Shown: in pieces, positions 27,163 through 37,576 of the stretch
How the letters are laid out: each line of letters begins with the position of its first letter
Position numbering within the stretch: position 1 is the stretch's first letter
Assembly (NCBI RefSeq): GCF_000282135.1
Contig: NZ_AKJW01000009.1
Location: forward strand, 1-48,011
Length of the DNA: 48,011 nucleotides
DNA from: Herbaspirillum sp. CF444
GTDB taxonomy: Bacteria; Pseudomonadota; Gammaproteobacteria; Burkholderiales; Burkholderiaceae_D
Reading direction: 5' to 3'
The notes under the pieces: generated by a model
The model's input: the letters and a program-made list of their open reading frames with translations, nothing else
The model's database searches: none
What the model was told of the DNA's origin: nothing
Program-made: the position numbers and the translations under genes

Positions 27163-28863
27163 ATGACCACTTTACTCAACCTGCTCTCTGCATTGGCCCT
27201 TTTAGTCTGGGGCACCCACATCGTGCGCACCGACGTGCTGCGCGTGTACGGGGCGCAGCTGCGTCGTATTCTGAGCACCAGCATCAGGCGTCGCAGTCTC
27301 GCTTTCCTTGCCGGCGTCGGCGTCACCAGCCTGGTCCAGAGCAGCAACGCCACCGCCGTCATCGTCTGCTCCTTTGTGGCGCAAGGCCTGGTCAGCCTGA
27401 CGCCGGCGCTGACCATCATGCTCGGCGCCGATGTCGGCACGGCGCTGATGACGGGCGTGCTGAGTTTCGATTTGTCGTGGATTTCTCCCCTGCTCATTTT
27501 CGGCGGCGTGGTGGTTTACCTGTCGCGTCGACATACCTCGGTCGGTCGCATCGCGCGCGCGGTGATCGGCCTCGGCCTGATCCTGCTGGCGCTGGAAATG
27601 ATCACCGCCGCCACGCGTCCGATGATCCAGGGCGCGGGCATCAAGGTGCTGTTCTCGACGCTGACCGGCGACATCGTCCTTGATGCGCTGATCGGCGCCA
27701 TATTCGCGATGCTGACCTATTCCAGTCTCGCGGCCGTCCTGCTGGCGGCGACGCTGGCGACGTCCGGCATCATTTCGCTGAAGGTGGCCTTGTGCCTCGT
27801 GATCGGCGCCAATCTGGGCAGCGGCATCCTGGCCTTGCTGACGGCCGCCAGCCAGAATGTCGCCGGACGGCGCGTGGCGCTGGGCAGCATGCTGTTCCGG
27901 CTATCCGGTGCGATCGTCGTGCTGCCCTTCATCAACTATCTGGAAGTGTGGATCGCGCTGCTGACCAAGGATTTGCGCTTCGGCGTGGTGGCCTTCCACG
28001 TGCTGTACAACACCGTGCGCTGCGGCCTGCTGCTGCCGCTGGTCGATCCGATGGCCCGGCTGTGCACGCGCCTGCTGCCGGAATCCCAAAAGGACGACGA
28101 CGCCGCCATCGTGGCGCGCCATCTCGATCCGGCCGCCATCGATACGCCGTCGCTCGCGCTGGCCAATGCCTCGCGCGAAGTACTGCGTATCGGCGACCTG
28201 ATCGAAAAGATGCTGCTGAGCCTGCTGCCGGTGATCCGCGACAACGACCAGTTGCGCGCGCAACAGATACGCAAACTCGACGACGTCGTCGACAAACTCT
28301 ACACGGCGGTGAAGATGTACCTTGCGCGCGTGTCGCGCGAAGAACTGAATGCAAAAGAAGTACGCCGCTGGACCGACATCGTCACGCTGACCATCAACCT
28401 GGAACAGGCCGGCGACATCATCGAACGCATCGTCAAGGGAATCGAGAACAAGAAGATTGCGCCGCAACGCAGCTTCTCCGACGCCGGCATGACCGAAGTC
28501 TGCGAAATGCATGCGCGCCTGGTGGCCAGTTTGCAGCTGGGATTGTCGGTGTTCCTCGACGGCGACCTGAAGAGCGCGCAAAAACTGCTGGCCGAGAAAG
28601 AAGCCTTCCGCGATCTCGAACGCGCCTATTCCAAGACGCATCTGATCCGCCTCGCCGGCGAAACACAGCAAAGCATTGAAACCAGCTCGCTGCATCTGGA
28701 CCTGATCAGCGACATGCGCCGCATGCATTCGCTGTTCTGCTCGACGGCTTATTCGGTGCTGGACGACGCCGGCATGCTGCGCAAGAGCCGCATGAACATC
28801 GGCGACGATCCCGTGGTGGTGCAAGCGCGGCAGGAATTCGGCGACTACTCGCACCCGCCCTGA
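27163..28863 (+). CDS. Na/Pi cotransporter family protein with PhoU-like C-terminal domain
   Basis: The 566-residue membrane protein has two inverted PNaS repeats in the first 310 residues, marked by QSSNATAVIVCSFVAQGLVS and a second TYSSLAAVLLAATLATSG, with about eight hydrophobic segments. These belong to sodium-dependent phosphate transporters of the NptA/YjbB type. The region from about 330 to 545 is a soluble helical PhoU-like domain (ASREVLRIGDLIEKMLLSLL; LEQAGDIIERIV). It may mediate phosphate import or export; direction cannot be read from sequence. It stands alone with a LacI-like palindrome upstream. Confidence 0.92.
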   Translation: MTTLLNLLSALALLVWGTHIVRTDVLRVYGAQLRRILSTSIRRRSLAFLAGVGVTSLVQSSNATAVIVCSFVAQGLVSLTPALTIMLGADVGTALMTGVLSFDLSWISPLLIFGGVVVYLSRRHTSVGRIARAVIGLGLILLALEMITAATRPMIQGAGIKVLFSTLTGDIVLDALIGAIFAMLTYSSLAAVLLAATLATSGIISLKVALCLVIGANLGSGILALLTAASQNVAGRRVALGSMLFRLSGAIVVLPFINYLEVWIALLTKDLRFGVVAFHVLYNTVRCGLLLPLVDPMARLCTRLLPESQKDDDAAIVARHLDPAAIDTPSLALANASREVLRIGDLIEKMLLSLLPVIRDNDQLRAQQIRKLDDVVDKLYTAVKMYLARVSREELNAKEVRRWTDIVTLTINLEQAGDIIERIVKGIENKKIAPQRSFSDAGMTEVCEMHARLVASLQLGLSVFLDGDLKSAQKLLAEKEAFRDLERAYSKTHLIRLAGETQQSIETSSLHLDLISDMRRMHSLFCSTAYSVLDDAGMLRKSRMNIGDDPVVVQARQEFGDYSHPP

Positions 28864-28894
28864 TTTCCCGGGCGCCTGATATCGATCAATGCGC

Positions 28895-29407
28895 TCAGTG
28901 CCCTGAAATCTCCGAAATCGACATGCGCACGACCTTGCCGGTCTGCATGTCGAAATGCACGTTGAACAGGCGTTCTTCGTGGACGTGCTGGTACTTCCAG
29001 TCCCACACTTCTTCCTGCTTGCGCGCAAACGGCACCACCGTGCGCGGGCGACCGAGCATGTTGCGCACTTCGTCGCGCGTCATGCCCTTTTGCACCTTGT
29101 CGAAGTTTTCGTCCGTCAGCACTTGTTGATAGTCCGTCAATTTCCCGTCCGGTCCGATGCGAAACATCCAGGTGCGCACGCCCTGCGGCCCCTTCGGGTA
29201 TTCCAGAATGCGTTCTCCGCTCTCCTCGCGCACGCTGTCGGGCTGCCCCATGACGCCGCGCACGTCGGCCTCGGTCGAGACGCCTTTATTCAACTTGTCC
29301 AAGCCAAACTCCTGTATGGGGTTGCCGTCACGGTCGCATCCCGGCGCCAGCACTGTCGCGCAAGCAGCCATGCACCACGCCGCCACCCTGTTTCTCATCG
29401 TTGCCAT
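28895..29407 (-). CDS. BamE/SmpA-like outer membrane assembly-type protein with two repeats
   Basis: The 170-residue protein carries two BamE-type repeats, LNKGVSTEADVRGVMGQPDS (about 42-61) and VQKGMTRDEVRNMLGRPRTV further on, each followed by a Trp/Tyr-containing strand. BamE proteins support the BAM complex that inserts outer-membrane beta barrels. The signal sequence ends at Cys24 in VLAPGC; Ala at -3 and Pro at -2 make this an atypical lipobox, so lipidation is uncertain. A downstream in-frame Met at 29398 and an upstream one at 29422 are alternative starts. A canonical single-repeat BamE may exist elsewhere. Confidence 0.82.
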   Translation of the reverse strand: MATMRNRVAAWCMAACATVLAPGCDRDGNPIQEFGLDKLNKGVSTEADVRGVMGQPDSVREESGERILEYPKGPQGVRTWMFRIGPDGKLTDYQQVLTDENFDKVQKGMTRDEVRNMLGRPRTVVPFARKQEEVWDWKYQHVHEERLFNVHFDMQTGKVVRMSISEISGH

Positions 29408-29492
29408 CTTTGCGCCTGTCATCCTATTCGGGCTTCAAGACAGGGTAGAATAGCGTCTATTAGCCAGTTAACAAGAATTTCCAGGAAAAATC

Positions 29493-29699
29493 ATGTTCTT
29501 CAGCAAACTTTTCACCTCGTACGAATCGGAAGCCACCAAGTTCATCGCCGAACTCAAGGAAAAGAATCCGAAACTGGAAGAACAACAACGCGCCGGCCGC
29601 GCCCTGCTGTGGGACAAGGCGCCTCTGAATCTGGACACGACCGCACGCGACAAGGACTCCCGCGTCAAGCAACAACCCTACGTCTACCAAAACCATTAA
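29493..29699 (+). CDS. DUF3460 family small protein
   Basis: This 68-residue charged protein starts MFFSKLFTSYESEATKFIAE and ends RVKQQPYVYQNH, matching DUF3460, a small soluble family conserved in betaproteobacteria just upstream of scpA. CAGGAAAAA precedes the start. It ends 9 bp before scpA, so the two are likely cotranscribed. Function is unknown. Confidence 0.92.
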   Translation: MFFSKLFTSYESEATKFIAELKEKNPKLEEQQRAGRALLWDKAPLNLDTTARDKDSRVKQQPYVYQNH

Positions 29700-29708
29700 T
29701 TCGCCAGC

Positions 29709-31484
<1,776 letters not shown>

Positions 31485-31485
<1 letters not shown>

Positions 31486-32366
31486 TGCGGCATGGCCTGA
31501 CGGCGTTGCTGCCGATCCTGCTCTGCTCCGGCAACGTGGCGGCAGGCGTCGCCGTCAAGGATGATCTCGGCAACGACATCCGCCTGGAGCGCCCGGCGCA
31601 CCGCATCGTCAGCCTGTCGCCGCATACGACCGAACTCCTCTACGCAGCAGGTGCCGGGGCTTATGTGATCGGCGTCAGCAACTACAGCAACTATCCTCCC
31701 GCTGCGCAGCAAATCGCTTCCATCGGCCGCATCGGCGCGGTCGACATCGAAAAAATCCTCACCCTCAAACCCGACCTGATCGTTGCCTGGCATAGCGGCA
31801 ATTCGGCGGTGCAATTGCAGAAGCTGCGTTCTTTCGGCATACCGGTATTTGAAAGCCAGCCGGCCGACTACGCGACGATCGCGACCTCGCTGGAACGGCT
31901 GGCGGCGCTGAGCGGCACCGACAACGAAGGCAACAGGGCCGCAGCCGATTTCCGCGCACGCTGGCAAGCCTTAAGCCGGACTTATCGCGATCGCAAACCG
32001 GTCAGCGTGTTCTATCAGGTCTGGGGACAGCCGCTGATGACGCTCAACGGCAAGCACATGGTCTCGGATGTGTTGCGCACCTGCGGCGGCAATAATATCT
32101 TCGCCGGATTGCCGCAGCTGGCGCCCACCGTCAGCATCGAAGCCGTCATCGCCGCCGATCCCGACGCCATCCTCGCGCCCGATGACGTCAAGGATCATCC
32201 GCTGGACAACTGGCGGCATTTCGGCAAGCTGAAGGCGGTCGCGGCGGACACGCTATTCACCGTCAATGCAGACTGGCTCAATCGTCCGGGACCGCGCATC
32301 CTCGATGCCACCGAAGAAGTCTGCAAAATCCTCGACACCGTGCGAACCCGTCGTCAGCTCAGGTAG
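31485..32366 (+). CDS. btuF: Cobalamin-type ABC transporter substrate-binding protein (BtuF-like)
   Basis: This 293-residue periplasmic protein has a short Sec signal (LTALLPILLCSGNVAAG) and the class III binding-protein fold: RIVSLSPHTTELLYAAGAG, VDIEKILTLKPDLIVAW, and QVWGQPLMTLNGKHMVSDVL. It fits BtuF, which delivers vitamin B12 to BtuCD. ATPase and permease genes lie immediately downstream on the opposite strand, and its last 13 bp overlap the btuD end. Siderophore or haem binding is an alternative because the fold is shared. Confidence 0.88.
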
Positions 32367-33169
32367 CGATCCGCTTGCGCCGGTGACGAAGCAGGCATCA
32401 GCCATCTTCCGGCCGCGGATTCCACGATGTCGAAATCACAGCCATAGACGGCTTTCAATATTTCAGGACGCAGCATATCTGCCACCGTCCCCTGCCAAAC
32501 ACGTTTTTCCGCAATCAATAAGACGTGCGTGGCAAACCGCGCCGCCAGATTGATGTCGTGCATGCTCGCAACGACGGCATGGCGCTCGTCGGCCAGCGCG
32601 CGCAGGATGCGCATCACCCGCTGCTGCGCGGCGACGTCCTGATGCGAGGCCGGCTCATCGAGCAGATACAGTTGCGGCGCCTGCAGCAGCAAGGTCGCCA
32701 TCTCGATGCGCTGACGCTCGCCGCCGGACAAACGCATCACGTCCGCATCGGCATGCGCTTCCATCCCCAGTCGGAAGAGCGCGCGCAACGCCGCTTCGCG
32801 GTCGGCGGCAGAAGGCCATCCCCAACCCGTGCGGTAAGGGTGCAAACCCGCCATGACGCAGTCGAGCACGCTGCAGGAAAATGCATCGACCTGCTGTTGC
32901 GCCTGCAGGCCGCGCCATCGCGCCAGTTGCCTTGGCGTCGCTTGCGCAATGTCGCCCTCCGGCGAACGCACGCACCCGCCTGCCGGCGGCAACAAACCTG
33001 CAATGGCATGCAACAAGGTGCTTTTACCGATGCCGTTCTTGCCCAGCACGCACCAGAATTCACCGGCATGAACCTGCCAGTCGAGCTGTTCCAGCAAGCT
33101 TGTACCGCCCGCGCGCAGTGTCAGTTTGTCGGTGCTGAGCAAGACGTCCGTCGGCATCGCAACCATCAT
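32354..33169 (-). CDS. btuD: ABC transporter ATP-binding protein (BtuD/FecE type)
   Basis: The 271-residue ATPase has Walker A GKNGIGKST, the Q-loop region near GLQAQQQVDAFSCS, the signature LSGGERQRIEMA, Walker B LYLLDEPASHQD and the switch His in ASMHDINLAARF. It overlaps the permease gene by 4 nt (ATGA), so they form one transport unit. With the BtuF-like protein next door it probably powers cobalamin import; iron-siderophore uptake cannot be excluded by sequence alone. Confidence 0.92.
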   Translation of the reverse strand: MMVAMPTDVLLSTDKLTLRAGGTSLLEQLDWQVHAGEFWCVLGKNGIGKSTLLHAIAGLLPPAGGCVRSPEGDIAQATPRQLARWRGLQAQQQVDAFSCSVLDCVMAGLHPYRTGWGWPSAADREAALRALFRLGMEAHADADVMRLSGGERQRIEMATLLLQAPQLYLLDEPASHQDVAAQQRVMRILRALADERHAVVASMHDINLAARFATHVLLIAEKRVWQGTVADMLRPEILKAVYGCDFDIVESAAGRWLMPASSPAQADRYLS

Positions 33170-34149
33170 GCGCGGCTCCGCCCCAGCAACCAGAGAAACA
33201 GCGGCACGCCGATCAGTGCGGTAATCACGCCGACCGGCAATTGCGTCGGCGCGACGATCGTGCGCGCCGCCAGATCGGCCAGGGCAAGACCGCCGCCACC
33301 CGCCAATGCGGCCGCCGGCAGCAACACGCGCTGGTCGTTGCCGATCAGCAGGCGCAAGCCGTGCGGCACCACCAGACCGACAAAACCGATCGTGCCCGCC
33401 ATCGTCACGGCGGCAGCCGTCGCCAGCGACGCCGCGCACAAGCTTGCCACGCGCAGGCGCACGACCGATACGCCCAGCAGTTGCGCGAAGCTCTCGCCGC
33501 GCGCCAGCAGGTTCAGACGCGGCGCATTCCACATCGACCACAGCAAAACGACCAGCGCGACCAGCGCGGCAACCGGCAGGAAGCGGCTGTCTTCCAGATC
33601 GCCCATGAGCCAGAACACCATGCCGCGCAATTGCGCATCCGCCGCCAGCGTCAGCACCAGCGTAATCACGGCGCCGAACCCGGCGGCGAGCATCACGCCG
33701 GTCAACAACAAACGATGACCGGCGGCCATCGGCGACAAAGGAAGGCGACGCAAGGATTTGCCGACCAGGCCGAACAGCAGCATGATCGCGAGACCCGCGC
33801 CAAGCGCCGCGCCGACGGCGGCAATATTCTGGCGCGGCACGCTGATGGAAGCGGCCAGCAGCATCGCCAGCAACGCTCCCGCAGCCGAGCCGCCCGAAAC
33901 ACCGAGCACATAAGGTTCCGCCAGAGGATTGCGCAACAGGACCTGCATCAGCGCCCCCGCCATCGCCAGCAAGGCACCGACCGTGAACGCCGTCAGCGCG
34001 CGCGGCACGCGCAGTTGCAGCAACATCGCGATGTTGTCCGGATCGCCGTTCAGACGCAGGCAACCGCTGCTGCCGCACAGGGCGGACAGGACGAGCGCCA
34101 GCCCGGCGAGCAGCGCCAGGCAGGAAAGCAGCAAGATTGCTCGGCGCAT
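33166..34149 (-). CDS. btuC: FecCD/BtuC-type ABC transporter permease
   Basis: This 327-residue inner-membrane protein has about nine to ten transmembrane segments and FecCD-family landmarks: LRLPR-type LQLRVPRALTAFTVGALLAM, NPLAEPYVLGVSGGSAAGAL, GFVGLVVPHGLRLLIGNDQR and a C-terminal GVPLFLWLLGRS. It forms the channel for BtuD-driven import. The promoter must lie in 34150-34500, where a degenerate cobalamin-riboswitch-like pattern is seen. Confidence 0.92.
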   Translation of the reverse strand: MRRAILLLSCLALLAGLALVLSALCGSSGCLRLNGDPDNIAMLLQLRVPRALTAFTVGALLAMAGALMQVLLRNPLAEPYVLGVSGGSAAGALLAMLLAASISVPRQNIAAVGAALGAGLAIMLLFGLVGKSLRRLPLSPMAAGHRLLLTGVMLAAGFGAVITLVLTLAADAQLRGMVFWLMGDLEDSRFLPVAALVALVVLLWSMWNAPRLNLLARGESFAQLLGVSVVRLRVASLCAASLATAAAVTMAGTIGFVGLVVPHGLRLLIGNDQRVLLPAAALAGGGGLALADLAARTIVAPTQLPVGVITALIGVPLFLWLLGRSRA

Positions 34150-34235
34150 GAAGTCCTTGGAAGTCGACGTCGGAAGTTGTAACGGGCGGTGAATTTTACT
34201 GCACGACCGCTATCCGGACAGATGCTGTCGGCGTA

Positions 34236-34380
34236 CGGCTGGTATCCGGATTGCTAGCCGGCAAAAAATGGCCGAAAAAACAACAAGCCTGCCGGCTGCC
34301 ATGCCTTCCCGTGCGCCCTTGCTTGCAACAAGCCCGGGCAAATTGACCGCCGATGCGAATGCGCCGGCGAACACCAAAAC
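34236..34380 (-). promoter_or_regulatory. Possible (degenerate) cobalamin riboswitch upstream of btuC
   Basis: On the minus strand the order GGTG (34372-34375), GGGAAGG (34304-34310) and a B12-box-like AATCCGGATACCAGCC (34237-34252) resembles RF00174, with spacings of roughly 65 and 50 nt and about 90 nt to the btuC start. The central CCCGC/CTGT and ACTG core is not clear, so it may be decayed or a chance match. The rest of 34150-34834 holds no supported gene. Confidence 0.35.
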
Positions 34381-34651
34381 GGCGCAATTGTATGCGGCAA
34401 CGCCACGCCCGGCAATCTGTGGTGACAAACGAAGCGCCCTTGCAGTAAGATTGTCCGCAAACCAACAACATTGGTCATAACGTCATTGAAATGGGGAATT
34501 TTCATCGCTTTTTAGCCGATGGAGCAGCTTGACAGGGACTTATAATCCGTTCAACAAATAGCGGAAGTCCGCCTTGACCGAGGCGTGACGTGGGGAATTC
34601 AGCAACAGAAGACATCCAATACAGCAAGCGAATGCAGCGTCCGGGTTGCCT

Positions 34652-34677
34652 ACAGGTTTGTTTTTCCCGGCCGATAT
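34652..34677 (+). promoter_or_regulatory. Candidate sigma-28 (FliA) promoter before cheZ
   Basis: ACAGGTTT (weak match to TAAAGTTT), a 10-nt spacer and GCCGATAT (7 of 8 to GCCGATAA) lie about 155 bp before cheZ. FliA promoters commonly drive chemotaxis genes. The -35 match is partial. Confidence 0.35.
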
Positions 34678-34834
34678 GCATTGACGACATGAATTGCCTG
34701 AGCCATCCGTCTGAACAGGAGCTTCTATCACCGAACCATCTCGTCGAACCCCCATGTAATTCAGTTGTGACAGATTGTCTGCATCTGCGACAGAAGCAAA
34801 TAACGCATCAAATTTGTATGGAGAAAAGAAGATC

Positions 34835-35560
34835 ATGAGTGACGATGTTGATTTAGAGGCACTATTCGACGAGATTTCGGCGCAATCGCTGCCTGCTGCG
34901 ACTGCAGCAGCGGCCCCCGCCTCCGCCTCGTCCGCGAGCCCGGCTGCATCGCTGGAAGATCAGTCCGACAAACCCATGTACGAACGTCTGGGCGGCATCG
35001 TCCGCCTGCTGCACGACTCCATGCGCGAACTCGGCTACGACCGCTCGCTGTCGGATGTCGCGTCGCAGATCGGCGACGCTCAGGGCCGCCTGGAGCACGT
35101 TGCGACACTGACCGAACAAGCCGCCAACAAGGTGCTCAATTCGATCGATGCCGGCATGCCAGCCCAGGACGCGCTAGCCAGCAAGGCCAAGGACATCGAC
35201 GATCGCTGGAGCCGCCTGTTTGCAGGCCAGATGACCATCGACGAATTCAAGAACCTGGCAAACGACTCCAAAAAATTCTCCACCGCCGTGATCGAAGCCA
35301 CCGAGGTCGAAAAGGCCCGCATGCTGGAAATCATGATGGCGCAGGACTTCCAGGACATCACAGGCCAGTTGATCAAGAAGATCGTCAGCATCACCGCCGT
35401 GGCGGAACGCGAACTGGCGCAGCTGCTGCGCGACAACGCGCCGCCGGAAGTCAAGGCGGCGATTGAAAAGCCGGTAGAGTTGCTGAACGGCCCTTCCTCG
35501 CCAGGCTCGGCCATGGTGCAGAATGATGTGGATGACTTACTCGCTAACCTGGGGTTCTAA
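34835..35560 (+). CDS. cheZ: Chemotaxis protein phosphatase CheZ
   Basis: CheZ dephosphorylates CheY-P. The 241-residue protein has an Ala-rich N-terminal stretch (about 16-40), a long helical hairpin with the catalytic segment AQDFQDITGQLIKK (Asp174 and Gln178 equivalent to E. coli Asp143 and Gln147), and the C-terminal CheY-binding tail VDDLLANLGF. GGAGA precedes the start at 34835. The stop overlaps the cheA start by one base. No cheY is adjacent, so its target CheY is encoded elsewhere. Confidence 0.95.
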   Translation: MSDDVDLEALFDEISAQSLPAATAAAAPASASSASPAASLEDQSDKPMYERLGGIVRLLHDSMRELGYDRSLSDVASQIGDAQGRLEHVATLTEQAANKVLNSIDAGMPAQDALASKAKDIDDRWSRLFAGQMTIDEFKNLANDSKKFSTAVIEATEVEKARMLEIMMAQDFQDITGQLIKKIVSITAVAERELAQLLRDNAPPEVKAAIEKPVELLNGPSSPGSAMVQNDVDDLLANLGF

Positions 35561-37485
35561 TGGATGACGAAATGCTCAAGGATTTTGTCGTTGAGGCCTT
35601 GGACCTCGCGACTAACGTTGAAGAGCATCTGCTGACTCTTGAACGGCATCCTGACGACCTGGAAATTCTCAACGCGGTTTTCCGCGCCTTCCATACCATC
35701 AAGGGTGGTGCGGGCTTCGTCAATCTGCCGGCCATGGTATCGGCCTGTCACTTGACGGAAAACCTGTTCGACGCCCTGCGTACCGGCAAAGCGTCGGTCA
35801 CGCCGCTGGCGATCGAAGCGGCGTTGCAGGCCAGCGGTTTTGTCGCCGATCAGCTCAATGAGCTGTCCAACGGCGCCGATCCTGCCAGCCTGGCTTCCAT
35901 GCCGCAAGATCTGGAAGACATTCTGACGCAAGCCATTGAAGGCAATGCGGCGGCACCTGCAGCTGCGCCTGCCGCGGCTCCGGTTGCTGTTGCTGCTGCT
36001 CCGGCAGTGGCTGCGGCCCCTTCCGCCGTCTCCACGCCTTCCGCCAACGGCGGCGCCAGCGTTCTCGGCGCAGATGGTTCGCTCGACTGGAATGCGCTCT
36101 ATCAGGCAGTTTCCGGCGGCGCGGGCGATGTGCCGGCAAGTGCATCCGCTGTCGCCGCTGCGCCTGTTGAAGCTGACGCAGCGCCTGAAGAAAGCCCGGC
36201 TGCCTCCAGCCATCCCAAATCGCTGCCGTCGGCCACGCCGAAACCTGCCGCGCCCGCAGCAGCACAGGGCCGCCGCGCTACCGACAACCAACCCGGCGGC
36301 GGCAAGGAAGAAAGCATCCGTATCGATGCCGGCAAGCTCGACGCACTGCTGGAAGTGGCAGGCGAATCGGTGCAAGCCGCCAACCAGGCGGCCGTGCTGC
36401 TGGAAAAGCTGCAACAGTTCAAGTTCGAAGGCACCGCCGCTTCGCTGATGTCGACGCTGGCCGAAACCCTGGGCCGCGCTTCGCGCTACTCCAGCGAACT
36501 GCAGCGCGCCACGTTGTCGACGCGCATGCAACCGGTCGGCCGCCTGTTCCAGAAGTTCCCGCGACTGGTGCGCGAACTGGCCAAGGACCTGGGCAAGGAC
36601 GTCGACCTGGCGATCTCCGGTGCCGAAACCGAAGTCGACCGCGTCGTCGTGGACAGTCTCTACGATCCGCTGGTCCACATGCTGCGCAACTCGCTCGACC
36701 ACGGTATCGAAACCGATCGCGGCGCTGCCGGCAAGCCGAACAAGGCAACCATTTCGCTCAAGGCATGGCAGGAAGCCAGCAGCGTCATGATTGAAATCTT
36801 CGACGACGGCAAGGGCATGGATCCCGATTTCCTGCGCAAGAAGGCAATCGGCAAGGGACTGATCGGCGAACACGAAGCGCAAAGCCACGACGAAGCACTG
36901 CAACTGGTGTTCCTGCCGGGCTTCTCGACCAAGGAAGTGGCGTCGAGCGTATCCGGCCGCGGCGTCGGCATGGATGTGGTGAAGACTGCGGTGGAAAAAC
37001 ACCGCGGCACGATCCGCATCGATTCGACGCTGGGCGTCGGCACCCGCTTCTCGATCCGTTTGCCGATCGAATTGTCGATCATCCCGACCATGCTGGTGCG
37101 CACCGCCGGTGCGGCGCTGGCCTTGCCGATGGCAGTCGTGGAACGCGTGGTGGAATTGCCGGCCGACTTCGACGAAGTCGGCGGCGCGCCGGTGTTGCGC
37201 GATCAGGGTCGTCCGTTGCCGGTGCATTCGCTGGCCGGCGTGCTCGGCTATGAACCGGGCAGCGAACGCGTCGGCATCGTCATGGCCGTGCCGCATCCGT
37301 ACATCCTCGGCGTCGAAGCGGTGGAAGGCACCGCCGACCTGGTGATCAAACCGCTGACCGCGATCCAGACCAACGGCATCACCGGTACCGCGCGCTCTGC
37401 AGAGGGCGAACTGGTGCTGGTGGTCGGCCTGTCCTTCCTGCTGGAAGGCTGCCGCTCCTCCGTCAAGGCTGTCGCACAAGTCTGA
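35560..37485 (+). CDS. cheA: Chemotaxis sensor histidine kinase CheA (compact form)
   Basis: CheA autophosphorylates on an HPt His and passes phosphate to CheY/CheB. The 641-residue protein has an HPt domain (1-105, His45 in AFHTIKGGAGF), an Ala/Pro-rich linker (about 128-245), a dimerisation domain from about 249, the kinase domain with N-box HMLRNSLDHGIE (about 373), DDGKGMD (about 414) and GRGVGMD (about 466), and a C-terminal CheW-like domain (about 505-641). No P2 CheY-docking domain is visible between HPt and dimer domains. It is translationally coupled to cheZ. Confidence 0.95.
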   Translation: MDDEMLKDFVVEALDLATNVEEHLLTLERHPDDLEILNAVFRAFHTIKGGAGFVNLPAMVSACHLTENLFDALRTGKASVTPLAIEAALQASGFVADQLNELSNGADPASLASMPQDLEDILTQAIEGNAAAPAAAPAAAPVAVAAAPAVAAAPSAVSTPSANGGASVLGADGSLDWNALYQAVSGGAGDVPASASAVAAAPVEADAAPEESPAASSHPKSLPSATPKPAAPAAAQGRRATDNQPGGGKEESIRIDAGKLDALLEVAGESVQAANQAAVLLEKLQQFKFEGTAASLMSTLAETLGRASRYSSELQRATLSTRMQPVGRLFQKFPRLVRELAKDLGKDVDLAISGAETEVDRVVVDSLYDPLVHMLRNSLDHGIETDRGAAGKPNKATISLKAWQEASSVMIEIFDDGKGMDPDFLRKKAIGKGLIGEHEAQSHDEALQLVFLPGFSTKEVASSVSGRGVGMDVVKTAVEKHRGTIRIDSTLGVGTRFSIRLPIELSIIPTMLVRTAGAALALPMAVVERVVELPADFDEVGGAPVLRDQGRPLPVHSLAGVLGYEPGSERVGIVMAVPHPYILGVEAVEGTADLVIKPLTAIQTNGITGTARSAEGELVLVVGLSFLLEGCRSSVKAVAQV

Positions 37486-37510
37486 GCAGGAAGCCGGGAA
37501 ACAAACTGAA

Positions 37511-37546
37511 AAAGCCGGGGCCGTTCGCGGTCTCGGCTTTTTTACG
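37511..37546 (+). terminator. Intrinsic terminator after cheA
   Basis: An imperfect GC-rich stem (AAAAGCCG...CGGCTTTT around a TTCG loop) followed by six T residues lies 26 bp after the cheA stop. Confidence 0.75.
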
Positions 37547-37576
37547 ACCAGACGCAATGCTCAGTTGAGGCAATCC

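Noticed and set aside
34196..34428. Small minus-strand frame upstream of btuC
   Set aside because: No family likeness or RBS; the same bases fit better as an untranslated leader, possibly a decayed riboswitch.
35557..37557. Long antisense frame (666 codons) opposite cheA
   Set aside because: High-GC shadow of the cheA frame; composition is abnormal and no domain is recognisable.
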